Shown here piece after piece: positions 34,393 through 43,447 of a DNA stretch of 48,016 bases. Numbering within the stretch: the first letter of the stretch is position 1; each line of letters starts with the position of its first letter. Position numbers and translations under genes: made by a program. The notes under the pieces are model-generated. The model worked only from the letters and a program-made list of their open reading frames with translations. It made no database searches and was not told the DNA's origin. Source of the DNA: Lacrimispora sp. 210928-DFI.3.58 (GTDB lineage: Bacteria; Bacillota; Clostridia; Lachnospirales; Lachnospiraceae). The DNA lies in the NCBI RefSeq assembly GCF_020554865.1, contig NZ_JAJCIC010000035.1, positions 1 to 48,016 on the forward strand, written 5' to 3'.

Positions 34393-35318
34393 GTTTTGAT
34401 TATTTTTACGGTCAGCAATCCGATCTGTTCACATTCTATCGAGTTCCGAAGGTGTTGTTCACGAACGAGAGGTTCTGGAATATTTCTGCCGATGCCAAGA
34501 TGCTGTATGGCATTTTGCTTGACCGCATGAGCCTGTCTGCCAAGAATGGTTGGATAGATAAAAACGGTCGAGTGTATATCATTTTTACAATCGACGAAGC
34601 GAAGATGGCTCTGAACTGTGCTGAACAAAAGGCTATCAAGCTGCTCAGTGAACTTGAGAAGAAAGCAGGATTGATTGAACGCAAGCGCCAGGGTCTGGGA
34701 AAACCCAACCTGATCTATGTGAAGAACTTTATCTCTGCTGTGGATTCACAACTCTTGAATTGTGAAAATCACAATTCTGGAACAATGGAAATCACAACTC
34801 AAGAACTTCCAAAATCACAATGTAATAATACTGATATTAAAAATACTGAATTTAGTGATACTGATTCTATCTTTCCTTCCGGAAATGGTGGAATGATGGA
34901 CGAGAATGACCGGTATCAAGAATACTTTGATTATTTCTCGGATCAGCTCAGTATAGATTTGTTGAAGAAGGATTACCCTTACGATTCTGAAATGTTGGAT
35001 AACATTCTGGAGTTGATTGTTGAAACGGTTTGCACAAAGCGACCGTTGATTCGCATTGGTGCAGAGGAGCGTCCGGCAGAAATTGTCCGCAGTCGGTTTA
35101 TGAAACTGAATATCGAACACATTCGATATGTTATGGACTGCTTCAAAGAGAACACCACAAAGATTAGAAATATCCGTCAGTATATGCTGACTACGATATA
35201 CAATGCGCCGACGACAATAGACACCTACTACGATGCTCTTGTTCGGCACGATATGTCACACGGATATTTGGAAGGAGGATTTAAGAAATTGAAAATGAAA
35301 CGAGAGGAAGGAGAGTGA
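34389..35318 (+). CDS. repA: Replication initiator protein A (RepA_N family)
   Basis: A 309-residue protein. The N-terminal RepA_N winged-helix domain (about 1-115) begins SFDYFYGQQSDLFTFYRVPKVLFTNERFWNISADAKMLYGILLDRM, typical of replication initiators on Firmicutes plasmids and conjugative elements. A C-terminal domain (about 170-305, EYFDYFSDQLSIDLL...) is shared by element versions. The start is GTG at 34389, overlapping the previous stop. In an integrative element such a protein would allow replication of the excised circle. Confidence 0.88.
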   Translation: MSFDYFYGQQSDLFTFYRVPKVLFTNERFWNISADAKMLYGILLDRMSLSAKNGWIDKNGRVYIIFTIDEAKMALNCAEQKAIKLLSELEKKAGLIERKRQGLGKPNLIYVKNFISAVDSQLLNCENHNSGTMEITTQELPKSQCNNTDIKNTEFSDTDSIFPSGNGGMMDENDRYQEYFDYFSDQLSIDLLKKDYPYDSEMLDNILELIVETVCTKRPLIRIGAEERPAEIVRSRFMKLNIEHIRYVMDCFKENTTKIRNIRQYMLTTIYNAPTTIDTYYDALVRHDMSHGYLEGGFKKLKMKREEGE

Positions 35319-35324
35319 CGAAAA

Positions 35325-36152
35325 ATGTCGAAAAAAGCAACCATCATTGCGGTGGTCAATCAGAAAGGAGGAACCGGCAAGACCACCACCACCGAGAATC
35401 TGGGCGTGGGCTTGGCGCTTGAGGGTAAAAAGGTACTTCTGGTAGACACCGATCCCCAGGCTTCCCTAACGGTCAGTCTTGGCAACCCATACCCGGATGA
35501 CTTGTCTCCGACACTTTCCGATTTGATGGGAAAGATTATGATGGAGAAACCCATTGCTCCCGGTGAAGGGATTCTTCATCATCCGGAGGGCGTTGATTTG
35601 GTGCCATCCAACATCGAACTGTCAGGTATGGAAGTAGCACTGGTCAATGCCATGAGCCGAGAAACCATTCTTCGTCAGTACCTGGATACGGTCAAACAGA
35701 ACTATGATTACATTCTTCTGGACTGTATGCCGTCTTTGGGTATGCTGACCGTGAATGCGTTGGCAGCTGCCGACAATGTGCTGATACCGGTTCAGGCGGC
35801 GTATCTTCCTGCAAAGGGTCTGGAACAGCTGCTTGAAACCGTCAGCAAAGTGAAACGGCAAATCAATCCCAAATTGAAAATCGAAGGTATTCTTCTAACG
35901 ATGGTGGACAGCCGAACCAACTATTCCAAAGACATCAGCAATCTGATTCGGGAGAGCTACGGTGGAAAGCTGAAAGTCTACAAGACAGATATTCCCCGTT
36001 CTGTCCGTGCAGAGGAAATCAGCGCTGAGGGAACCAGTATCTTCAAGCATGATCCCAAAGGTAAAGTTGCCGAAGCCTATAAAGTTCTGACGAAGGAGGT
36101 GTTAAACAATGCAGAAAAAAGGCGCAAACATCAGCTTGAAGGGGTACGATGA
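35325..36152 (+). CDS. parA: ParA/Soj family partition ATPase
   Basis: A 275-residue ATPase with the deviant Walker A KGGTGKTTTTENLG (about 14-27), Walker A' LLVDTDPQAS and Walker B YILLDCMPSLG. It segregates the excised or replicating element together with ParB. AAGGAGAGTGACGAAAA precedes the ATG. Its end overlaps parB by 44 bases. Confidence 0.95.
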   Translation: MSKKATIIAVVNQKGGTGKTTTTENLGVGLALEGKKVLLVDTDPQASLTVSLGNPYPDDLSPTLSDLMGKIMMEKPIAPGEGILHHPEGVDLVPSNIELSGMEVALVNAMSRETILRQYLDTVKQNYDYILLDCMPSLGMLTVNALAAADNVLIPVQAAYLPAKGLEQLLETVSKVKRQINPKLKIEGILLTMVDSRTNYSKDISNLIRESYGGKLKVYKTDIPRSVRAEEISAEGTSIFKHDPKGKVAEAYKVLTKEVLNNAEKRRKHQLEGVR

Positions 36153-37035
36153 TATTTTCTCCACCGATCAATCCAGAGCTGAAGCCCAGCAGGAGCGTGT
36201 GCAGGAAATTCCACTTTCTGAGTTACACCCCTTTGAGGGACATCCGTTCCGAGTGGTAGACGATGAGGAAATGATGAAAACGGCGGAAAGTGTCCGAGAT
36301 TTTGGAGTTCTCACTCCTGCGATTGTCCGTCCTGACCCCGATGGTGGTTATGAAATCGTTTCTGGTCACAGGCGGCACCGGGCATCGGAGCTTGCGGGTA
36401 AGGAAACCATGCCTGCGATTGTTCGTGACCTGGATGATGATGCCGCCATTATTCTGATGGTCGATGCGAATTTGCAGAGAGAAACCATTCTTCCGAGCGA
36501 AAGAGCATTTGCCTACAAGATGAAATTGGATGCGATTAAACATCAGGGCGAACGGACAGATTTAACTTCTGCCCAAGTTGGGCAGAAGTCGTGGGCGGTG
36601 AATCAGGTTGCTGAGCAAAGTGGCGATAGCCGTGTGCAGGTTCAAAGGTATATCCGTCTTACCGAACTGATTCCGGAACTGCTGGATATGGTGGATACGG
36701 GTCAGATCAAATTCAATCCTGCGGTGGAGCTTTCCTATCTGGCAAGCGAAGAACAGCAGGACTTTCTTTCCGCAATGGATTATGCTCAAGCAGCCCCTTC
36801 CCTTTCGCAAGCACAGCGAATTAAAAAGCTCGCACAGGAGGGCGAGTGTACGCTGGATGCGATGTGCGAGATTATGAATGAAATCAAGAAGGGAGAGCTG
36901 GACAGAGTAACTTTCAAAACGGATTCGTTGCGAAAATACTTCCCGAAGTCCTATACCAACAAGCAGATGGAGGATAAAATCATTCAGCTTTTGGAACAGT
37001 GGCAGAAAAAAAGAGAAAAATCTATGGAAAGGTAA
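36109..37035 (+). CDS. parB: ParB/Spo0J family partition protein
   Basis: A 308-residue DNA-binding protein. The ParB/Srx-like nuclease-fold domain (about 35-125) includes VSGHRRHRASELAGKETMPAIV, the CTP-binding motif region. An HTH domain (SWAVNQVAEQSGDSRVQVQRYIRLTELI) follows at about 165-195. GAAGGAGGTGTTAAACA precedes the ATG. The overlap with parA indicates coupled translation. Confidence 0.93.
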   Translation: MQKKGANISLKGYDDIFSTDQSRAEAQQERVQEIPLSELHPFEGHPFRVVDDEEMMKTAESVRDFGVLTPAIVRPDPDGGYEIVSGHRRHRASELAGKETMPAIVRDLDDDAAIILMVDANLQRETILPSERAFAYKMKLDAIKHQGERTDLTSAQVGQKSWAVNQVAEQSGDSRVQVQRYIRLTELIPELLDMVDTGQIKFNPAVELSYLASEEQQDFLSAMDYAQAAPSLSQAQRIKKLAQEGECTLDAMCEIMNEIKKGELDRVTFKTDSLRKYFPKSYTNKQMEDKIIQLLEQWQKKREKSMER

Positions 37036-37044
37036 GGTGAAAAA

Positions 37045-37572
37045 ATGTTTACACCCAAAAACATTCAGGGCGCTTTGGAAGAACTCTACGACCTTTGCGA
37101 TCCTGATTATATGGTAGACATGCTCGTAAACTACAGTGAGGAGTTCGATGATATTTCTCCTGCGCTTCTGGCAAAGTCGTTCCAGAAAAATGCCGAGATG
37201 GTTAGCGAGTATCGAGTATTGTCCTCTGCTGGTGATGGGATCGACTATCAGGGAACGGTACTTCTGAACAGCAGAGCCGTGCGTCTTCTGTCCTATGTAG
37301 AAGATATGAGCGGCGATGAAAAAGTTCGCACGATTCAGTGCAAGGAGCTGTGGTTAGCAGAAGATATGACATTCTATGTGGTGTCCTGTATGTCCACGAT
37401 TACGATGGACAAGGAAGAAGCCATTTGTCTTAACGAACACCGCAGCGTAGTTACTACGGTGGAATGCGAGGACGATATTTTCTTCGACATGGGTTCCCTG
37501 ATTTGCGAACTGGACGATATTTGTTTGTTCGAGCTTTTAGCCGATGTGGATGCGACTATTTATGAACTGTAA
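37045..37572 (+). CDS. Conjugative-element protein of unknown function
   Basis: An acidic 175-residue soluble protein that I do not recognise as a named family. It contains no signal peptide, membrane segment or Cys motif. It lies 9 bases after parB with GTAAGGTGAAAAA before the ATG, so it belongs to the same transcript. The acidic, beta-type composition would fit a DNA-mimic or regulatory role, but that is only a guess. Confidence 0.6.
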   Translation: MFTPKNIQGALEELYDLCDPDYMVDMLVNYSEEFDDISPALLAKSFQKNAEMVSEYRVLSSAGDGIDYQGTVLLNSRAVRLLSYVEDMSGDEKVRTIQCKELWLAEDMTFYVVSCMSTITMDKEEAICLNEHRSVVTTVECEDDIFFDMGSLICELDDICLFELLADVDATIYEL

Positions 37573-37626
37573 CAGGTTCATGGATGGTCGCTTTTCTTAT
37601 TCCCAAAGAAACGGAGGTATCGAAAC

Positions 37627-38268
37627 TTGAAAGAATACGATGTGAAGATTACAGAAACCTTGGAGAAAACGGTTACGGTGCAAGCAGAATCTCACGATGC
37701 AGCAGAGGAACAGGTTAGAGCCGCTTATTATAATTCGGAGTACATTCTGGACTCCGAAAACTTTACCGGTGTTGCGTTTGGCACGACCGAGGAACGGGAG
37801 GTTCAGAAAGAACAGGCAGATACCATGAATGTGTTGCTGGTAAAGCCGTTCATGTATCCGCAGGCTGTGCAGATCGGCTGTGAGCTGGAGGATTTGCAGA
37901 AGGCCGTAGGTGGTGATATTGAGGCAACTTATCCGTTCAATGAGCCGGTTGCACTGCTCATGCACGATGAAGGTAAACTCGTAGGCAAAGACCTGAACCG
38001 TGCGCTGCGTGATGATGACGGCGATATTTATGACATTATCGCCGGTGATTTCCTGGTGGTCGGTTTGGGCGAGGAGGATTTTTGTTCTCTGTCCCCGGAA
38101 CTGATGAAGCAGTTTGAGGAACACTTTCATCAGCCTGAGACTTTTGTACGCATGGGGCGCAGCATTATGGCGCTTCCCCTGCCGGATGATATGGTGAAGA
38201 AAGAAGATGCACCTGTCAAAACTGATACGGTTCTCCACAAAAGCAACCCTGACCGAGATGTTCTGTAA
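37627..38268 (+). CDS. DpnD/PcfM-like and DUF3846 fusion protein
   Basis: A 213-residue protein of two parts. Residues 1-55 (KEYDVKITETLEKTVTVQAESHDAAEEQVRAAYYNSEYIL) match the small DpnD/PcfM-type proteins of conjugative elements. Residues about 68-180 (MNVLLVKPFMYPQAVQIGCELEDLQKAVGGDIEATYPF...) match DUF3846. In many elements these are separate genes. The start is TTG at 37627, supported by GGAGGT 8 bases upstream. No function is established for either part. Confidence 0.7.
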   Translation: MKEYDVKITETLEKTVTVQAESHDAAEEQVRAAYYNSEYILDSENFTGVAFGTTEEREVQKEQADTMNVLLVKPFMYPQAVQIGCELEDLQKAVGGDIEATYPFNEPVALLMHDEGKLVGKDLNRALRDDDGDIYDIIAGDFLVVGLGEEDFCSLSPELMKQFEEHFHQPETFVRMGRSIMALPLPDDMVKKEDAPVKTDTVLHKSNPDRDVL

Positions 38269-38278
38269 GGAGGTTCTT

Positions 38279-38590
38279 ATGCAAAGAAATTCGACGATTG
38301 GAGAGCTGATGGAGCGAAAGCGGATTCAGGATGGCGCTAAGGAGTACCAGGGACATACCTATATGGACTTGGCACGATTTGATGAAGCCACCAAGCACAT
38401 GATTATTTTCGATGTGCTGACCGATGAATCGCCTGTCGGTTGGAAAGGCGAAAGAAATCGTCTGTATTTGAGCGATGTGGGTTATCAGAAGGCTCTGGAT
38501 AACCAGAAAGCTGGCAATATCAAGATTATCAGCCATGCCGCAGTTGCCAAGGGCAATCTGTATTACGACCACAGAGATATGGCACGATAA
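38279..38590 (+). CDS. Small conjugative-element protein of unknown function
   Basis: A 103-residue soluble protein, MQRNSTIGELMERKRIQDGAKEYQ..., with TAAGGAGGTTCTT before the ATG. It lies between the DUF3846 gene and pcfB in one tightly packed operon. I do not recognise a function; similar small proteins commonly accompany PcfB in Clostridia elements. Confidence 0.6.
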   Translation: MQRNSTIGELMERKRIQDGAKEYQGHTYMDLARFDEATKHMIIFDVLTDESPVGWKGERNRLYLSDVGYQKALDNQKAGNIKIISHAAVAKGNLYYDHRDMAR

Positions 38591-38626
38591 TCTGTTCACT
38601 CTACTGCTTGCAGGAGGTGATGAATC

Positions 38627-39109
38627 ATGCAGGAAGAAGTTGAAAACAGGACAGTAAACCTGGCGATCAGCACTACCAAGCTGACAGGGCGCACTATCAT
38701 TGCCGGTATCCGCAAGTATTTGCAGCACCGGGAAAAAGTGAAGATGAAAAAGGCACGAGACCCTGCCGTTCATGGAAAGCAATCCGTGAAACAGCTTTTG
38801 GGACAGAATCAGGGCGCTACGAATGTTGAGATCGACAAAGAGAGTATCCGTGATTTTGAAAAGCTCGCCAAGAAGTACGGCGTGGACTTTGCCGTAAGAA
38901 AAGATAAGTCCGTTGATCCTCCCCGGTTTCTTGTTTTTGTCCGTTCCAAAGATGCAGATGCCTTGGATGCAATCTGCAAGGAACATCAAGCAAGGACATT
39001 AACCAAGAATGAAAAGCCGAGTGTTCTGGCGCAACTGAAGAAGTTCAAGGAAATTGTCGCAGCGATTCCGAAGAAGGTTCGAGAGAAGAAACAGGAGCGT
39101 GATCTGTGA
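38627..39109 (+). CDS. pcfB: PcfB family conjugation protein (DUF3801)
   Basis: A 160-residue basic protein. The PcfB core runs from NRTVNLAISTTKLTGRTIIAGIRKYLQ through SIRDFEKLAKKYGVDFAVRKDKS to PPRFLVFVRSKDADALDAICKEH. PcfB works with the coupling protein in plasmid transfer. Its stop overlaps the virD4 start as TGATG, the usual gene order. Confidence 0.85.
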   Translation: MQEEVENRTVNLAISTTKLTGRTIIAGIRKYLQHREKVKMKKARDPAVHGKQSVKQLLGQNQGATNVEIDKESIRDFEKLAKKYGVDFAVRKDKSVDPPRFLVFVRSKDADALDAICKEHQARTLTKNEKPSVLAQLKKFKEIVAAIPKKVREKKQERDL

Positions 39110-39639
39110 TGGATAAGAGAAAAATGAAAAAGCTCCTGATTCTGAATTTACCGTATTTTCTGGTAGGATTGTTCGCTACGAATTTAGGAGAAGCATGGAG
39201 ATTGGCTGAGGGTGCAGATTCATCTGCGAAAATCCTCAGCTTTTTTCATGCCCTTCCGATAGCCCTGAACAATCCGCTGCCCAGCTTTCACCCGTTGGAT
39301 TTGCTGATTGGTATTCTCTGCGGTGCAGGACTCCGGCTGGCTGTCTATCTAAAAGGCAAAAACGCAAAGAAGTACCGGCACAATGTTGAGTACGGTTCTG
39401 CTCGTTGGGGAACGGCAAAAGATATTGAGCCGTTTATTGCACCAAAATTCGAGGACAATGTGATCCTGACAAAAACAGAGCGGCTGATGATGAGCAATCG
39501 TCCGAAGAATCCTGCCAATGCCAGAAATAAGAATGTCCTGATTATCGGCGGTTCGGGTTCCGGTAAAACTCGCTTTTGGTTGAAGCCAAACCTTCTCCAG
39601 ATGCACAGCTCCTATGTGGTCACTGACCCGAAAGGTTAA
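39109..39639 (+). pseudogene. virD4: VirD4/TraG-type coupling protein, truncated
   Basis: Only the first 176 residues of a coupling ATPase of about 600 residues remain. Two N-terminal membrane segments are present, then YGSARWGTAKDIEPF, the Walker A IIGGSGSGKTRFWLKPNLL and QMHSSYVVTDPKG, where the frame stops. Intact homologues continue through Walker B and the all-alpha domain. The break falls just before a large serine recombinase gene (39708), which indicates insertion of another mobile element into virD4. The fragment lacks Walker B, so transfer by this element is probably disabled unless the insertion is excised precisely. Confidence 0.85.
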
Positions 39640-39707
39640 ACTGTAAGAGGATAGACAAGGGGTGCGTGTCACAAACGCAAATTACATAAAGAAGGGAGGT
39701 CAAAATC

Positions 39708-42095
39708 GTGGCAAAGAAAGAAGAAATCAAAATAACTGCTCTGTATGAGCGTCTATCAAGAGATGATGAACAGGCTGGAGAATCCAATTCCATCCAGAAC
39801 CAAAAGAAATATCTCGAAGAATATGCTCGTCAGCATGGGCTGAGAAACATCCGACACTTTTATGATGACGGCTATTCTGGTACGAATTTCAATCGTCCCG
39901 GTTTTGCCGCCCTGCTTGAAGAAATCGAAGCCGGACGAGTTGAGACCCTTGTGGTAAAGGATCTCAGCCGCTTTGGTCGTAATTATCTGCAAGTCGGCTA
40001 TTACACAGAAATCCTCTTTCCGAAAAAGGGCGTTCGCTTCATAGCCATCAACAACAATGTGGATAGTGCCGCTCCGCAGGACAATGACTTCACTCCGTTT
40101 TTGAATATCATGAACGAGTGGTATGCCAAGGATACAAGCAACAAAATCAAGGCAATATTCAAATCCAGAATGAAAGACGGAATGAGGTGCAGTGGTTCTA
40201 TCCCTTATGGCTATAAGAGAAAGCCGGATGATAAGCAGACCCTTATCGTTGACGAGCCTGCCGCAGAGGTTGTCAGGAAAATCTTCCGTTCGGCTTGCCA
40301 GGGCAACAGTACCACAGCCATTGCGGACATTCTGACAGCGGAGCAAGTGCTGATACCGGCAGCGTATGCCGCCCTGCACAATCCGAAGAATTGCAGACAC
40401 AAAAGTGTGAAAGACCCCTGCCGCTGGAACGCAACTACCGTTGGCTATATCCTTGACAGGCAGGAATATCTCGGTCATACCGTGTTGGGCAAATCCATCT
40501 GCGAGAACTTCAAGACGAAGCAGCGCAGAGCCGCAACGCCGGACGAGCTGATGCTATTCCCGGACACTCATGAAGCCATCATTGATCAGGATACATGGGA
40601 TATTGCCAGAAAAATCCGCATGAAGAAAAAGCCGAGAGCGGCGAACGGAACATACTCTCATCGTCTGTCCGGCTTAGTGTATTGTGCTGACTGCGGTGCA
40701 AGGATGGGATTTATCAGTCCCGAAGCCAAACATGGTGATAAACACTATGATTCCGATTCTGCTTTTCAATGTGGCAACTATCGTAGTGCCACAGCCGAAT
40801 GTGTTTCCCACTATGTAAAAACATCGGTTCTGGAAGCGGTCATTTTACAGGCAATCCAGACGGTCAGCAAATATGTCCTTGAAAACGAAGCAGAGTTTAT
40901 CGACCAACTCAAAGCCGTATGGAATGAGCAACAGTCGAGGACAGCGAACAACGGACAGCAGGAGCTTGTCGAAGCCCAAAAGAGAATGGCAGATTTAGAC
41001 AGTAAAATCAGGAAGCTCTATGAAAGTGCCTTGAACGGTCTCCTGCCGGAGCGACAGGCACAGCGAATGATTCAGCAGTACGACGAAGAACAGATTGTGC
41101 TTGAAAAGCGTATTGAGGAATTGGAATGTCTGGTTCAACAGGACGAAATTAAGCAAGTGGACACTTCCCGATTTATTGCCCTGGTCAAGAAATACCGAGA
41201 CTGCGAGGAACTGACAGACACCATGCTCTATGCCTTTATCGACAGAATTGAGGTTCACGAAGCCACAGGCGGACGAACGGTTTACCGTCAGCAGAACATT
41301 GATATTCATTTCAATTTCATCGGCAACTACTATCCGCCGGTCGAAACCATATCAGAGGAAGAACGCATTGCCGCTATTGAAGCCGAGCAGCTGCGCAAGA
41401 AGCAGGAAAAAGGCAAACGATCTGCGGAACGCAGAAAGCAGAAACTTGATGCCCTGCGAATGGCTGCGGAAGCCGGAGACCCCGAAGCCATTGCACAGTA
41501 TGAGAAGCATCTTGCCAATCAGCGAGAGCGCAATCAGAAACGCCGTCAGAAATTTAAAGAAGCCAGAGAAGCCGACCCGGAATATCTCAGCCAGTTGGAA
41601 GAAAAGGAACGCATCAAGTGTGAAAAAATGCTTGAAACCGAGCGCAAGCGTATGGAACGAGCCAGCCGAAAAAAGAAAATGACACGAGCCGAACTGAAAG
41701 AAAAAGCAAAGACTGACCCGGTCGCCGCAAAGGAATGGGAAGCTCTGAAAGCCAAGGAAGCCGAAGCCAGACAGCGTAAAAAGGAGCGTGAAGAAGCAAG
41801 GATGGCGGCTGACCCCGAATATGCCGCAATGATGGCAGAACGCAAGGCTGAATATACCAGAGCAAGGACGGCAAGAAGAAAGGCAGAGCGTGAAGCTCTT
41901 ATTGAGCTTGCCAAGACCGATGAAGAAGCTGCCCGGAAGCTGGCTGAAATGAGGAAGTATCAGAGCGAAGCCACGCTCAGAAGCCGCCAGAAGATGGTGG
42001 CTGATGCGGAAGCTGGAGACCCCGAAGCAATCGCCAGATATGAAGCCACCCTTGCCAAACGCAGGGAGAATTATCAGAAAAAGAAAGGAGCTTGA
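39708..42095 (+). CDS. Large serine recombinase (TndX/TnpX type) with long charged tail
   Basis: A site-specific recombinase of 795 residues. The resolvase domain (about 8-150) has the catalytic Ser17 in LYERLSRDDE and the VVKDLSRFGRNYLQVG motif. The recombinase domain follows (about 185-300, IPYGYKRKPDD). A zinc ribbon YCADCGARM...C...C lies at about 325-365, then a coiled coil and a DUF4368-like region (about 480-540). The last 250 residues are a highly charged helical tail with repeated AGDPEAIA-Y units. The start is GTG at 39708 after GGGAGGT. It is the presumed integrase of the element inserted in virD4, and tnpV follows it directly. Confidence 0.93.
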   Translation: MAKKEEIKITALYERLSRDDEQAGESNSIQNQKKYLEEYARQHGLRNIRHFYDDGYSGTNFNRPGFAALLEEIEAGRVETLVVKDLSRFGRNYLQVGYYTEILFPKKGVRFIAINNNVDSAAPQDNDFTPFLNIMNEWYAKDTSNKIKAIFKSRMKDGMRCSGSIPYGYKRKPDDKQTLIVDEPAAEVVRKIFRSACQGNSTTAIADILTAEQVLIPAAYAALHNPKNCRHKSVKDPCRWNATTVGYILDRQEYLGHTVLGKSICENFKTKQRRAATPDELMLFPDTHEAIIDQDTWDIARKIRMKKKPRAANGTYSHRLSGLVYCADCGARMGFISPEAKHGDKHYDSDSAFQCGNYRSATAECVSHYVKTSVLEAVILQAIQTVSKYVLENEAEFIDQLKAVWNEQQSRTANNGQQELVEAQKRMADLDSKIRKLYESALNGLLPERQAQRMIQQYDEEQIVLEKRIEELECLVQQDEIKQVDTSRFIALVKKYRDCEELTDTMLYAFIDRIEVHEATGGRTVYRQQNIDIHFNFIGNYYPPVETISEEERIAAIEAEQLRKKQEKGKRSAERRKQKLDALRMAAEAGDPEAIAQYEKHLANQRERNQKRRQKFKEAREADPEYLSQLEEKERIKCEKMLETERKRMERASRKKKMTRAELKEKAKTDPVAAKEWEALKAKEAEARQRKKEREEARMAADPEYAAMMAERKAEYTRARTARRKAEREALIELAKTDEEAARKLAEMRKYQSEATLRSRQKMVADAEAGDPEAIARYEATLAKRRENYQKKKGA

Positions 42096-42097
42096 CT

Positions 42098-42445
42098 ATG
42101 GAACTGAATTTTATCAAGTGCGGAGATTACTACATCCCGGACATCAGACTGGAAAAGCCAAGTATCTGTCTCGGAAAGTGGGGACGGATGCGCAGAGAGT
42201 ATCTGCGGCTGGCACACCCTGTCATTTTCTCCGATATGGTGCTGTCTGAAACACTCTACGAACATTGTGCGGAGATTGAAGCCGCTGCCAAGAACCGGAT
42301 GAACATCATTCTTCCCAAGCTGATGGAATATTACGGCGTGACAGAGCAGCTCAAAGCCAAAAATCAGCTTGAATGGATTCGTAAGATGAACGCTTGTGTG
42401 GCACAGGCAGAAGAAACCATCAAAGCTGAATTAATTTACTTCTGA
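42098..42445 (+). CDS. tnpV: Transposon-encoded protein TnpV
   Basis: A 115-residue protein with the TnpV pattern GDYYIPDI...LGKWGRMRREYLRLAHPVIFSDMVLSETLYEHCAEIEAAAKNRM. TnpV proteins accompany TnpX-type recombinases in mobilisable transposons, and their role is unclear. It begins 2 bases after the recombinase stop, with AAAGGAG upstream, so the two are co-transcribed. Confidence 0.85.
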   Translation: MELNFIKCGDYYIPDIRLEKPSICLGKWGRMRREYLRLAHPVIFSDMVLSETLYEHCAEIEAAAKNRMNIILPKLMEYYGVTEQLKAKNQLEWIRKMNACVAQAEETIKAELIYF

Positions 42446-42462
42446 GAAAGGAGCGAAGATAT

Positions 42463-42744
42463 ATGATTTTAGAAGCATTGTTCAAAGGTGGGATTTACGC
42501 AAGCGAGGATATCGTGCCGAAGTCTGACAAGTTCCGACAGACTGCCACACATATTTCCGAGACCATGACCTATTTTGAGGGTAAGTTGTCCCCGGAGGAT
42601 TATGCCATGCTTGAAAAGCTCTGCGACAGTTACGCAGACGAGGGCAACATGACAAACGAGTGTCAGTTTAAGTATGGGTTCACAATGGGCGTTCTGCTGA
42701 TGTGTGAAATCTTCCACAGTCCATTCTTCCCACATACCGAGTAA
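42463..42744 (+). CDS. Small conserved element protein (DUF6809-like)
   Basis: A 93-residue helical protein, MILEALFKGGIYASEDIVPKSDKFRQ..., whose layout matches a small family seen in Firmicutes conjugative elements (I believe DUF6809). AGAAAGGAGCGAAGATAT precedes the ATG. Function unknown. Confidence 0.65.
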   Translation: MILEALFKGGIYASEDIVPKSDKFRQTATHISETMTYFEGKLSPEDYAMLEKLCDSYADEGNMTNECQFKYGFTMGVLLMCEIFHSPFFPHTE

Positions 42745-42754
42745 GGAGAAAAAC

Positions 42755-43054
42755 ATGGCTCTGATAAAGATGTTTTTAAAGCTGCTGGTACTGCCGCTGA
42801 TTGCGGCAGTCACCCTGATACAATGGGTCGGTATCTTCCTCACGCAGTTCTCGACCGTCATATTAAATCTGCTTGCAGGGCTACTGTTCCTGATAGCGGC
42901 TGCTGGATGGATGTTCGGCATCGGCACAGGAGCAGAAACACTCCAAATGCTGACGGTTGCCTTTGTGGTCTTTATCATCCCACATATTGCTGAATGGTTG
43001 ATTATCAGAATAGCCCCCATCAATTATGGGCTGCGTGATTATATCAAGTCCTGA
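42755..43054 (+). CDS. Small membrane protein of the CD1845 type
   Basis: A 99-residue protein with two or three hydrophobic segments and a C-terminal INYGLRDYIKS. The sequence resembles CD1845-type proteins of Clostridia conjugative transposons. TAAGGAGAAAAAC precedes the ATG at 42755. It is probably a membrane accessory protein; function unknown. Confidence 0.65.
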   Translation: MALIKMFLKLLVLPLIAAVTLIQWVGIFLTQFSTVILNLLAGLLFLIAAAGWMFGIGTGAETLQMLTVAFVVFIIPHIAEWLIIRIAPINYGLRDYIKS

Positions 43055-43147
43055 CCCAACAATTTCATATCGACAACAAAGCGACAGGTATTTCCTTGTG
43101 AAGTCTCTGTCGCTTTTAATTTTTCAAAATCTTAGGAGGAAAACACA

Positions 43148-43447
43148 ATGAAGATGAACATTTTTGAGAAGAAGGCTCTGTACTCTTTCGGATGCCCCAA
43201 TCACGAAGCAACGGTTGACCGTCTCCAGATGATTGCGGTGATTGCTCCCGACTACGAGACCCAGAAATTTTTCTTGGGACTGGCAATCAAGCTGGACACG
43301 GACGATGCGAAGCGTTGGTATCAGTGCTTCTTCCGCACTCTCCGAGAGGAAATGGAGAGCTACTACGATGCCGAGCTGACCATGAAACTGGCAGAACTCA
43401 GCACCTATGACATGGAGGACGAATATGGCGAAGCTAACGAAGTATGA
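43148..43447 (+). CDS. Small element protein with FGCPN motif (paralogue A)
   Basis: A 99-residue protein that reads ...KKALYSFGCPNHEATVDRLQMIAVIAPDYETQKFFLGLAIKL.... It is clearly related to the gene at 43735, which shares FGCPN, a following T-x-x-RL and KxFF-LA spacing. TTAGGAGGAAAACACA precedes the ATG. Such pairs are common in Firmicutes elements; function unknown. Confidence 0.65.
   Translation: MKMNIFEKKALYSFGCPNHEATVDRLQMIAVIAPDYETQKFFLGLAIKLDTDDAKRWYQCFFRTLREEMESYYDAELTMKLAELSTYDMEDEYGEANEV

Noticed and set aside
34815..35249. Minus-strand frame of 144 residues opposite repA
   Set aside because: It lies wholly opposite a well-supported RepA_N gene, has no ribosome site and no recognisable domain.
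37597..38238. Minus-strand frame of 213 residues opposite the DUF3846 gene
   Set aside because: It mirrors the coding frame of a supported gene in a plus-strand operon and has no recognisable motifs.
38216..38989. Minus-strand frame of 257 residues opposite pcfB and the gene before it
   Set aside because: It spans two supported plus-strand genes and has no family match that I recognise.
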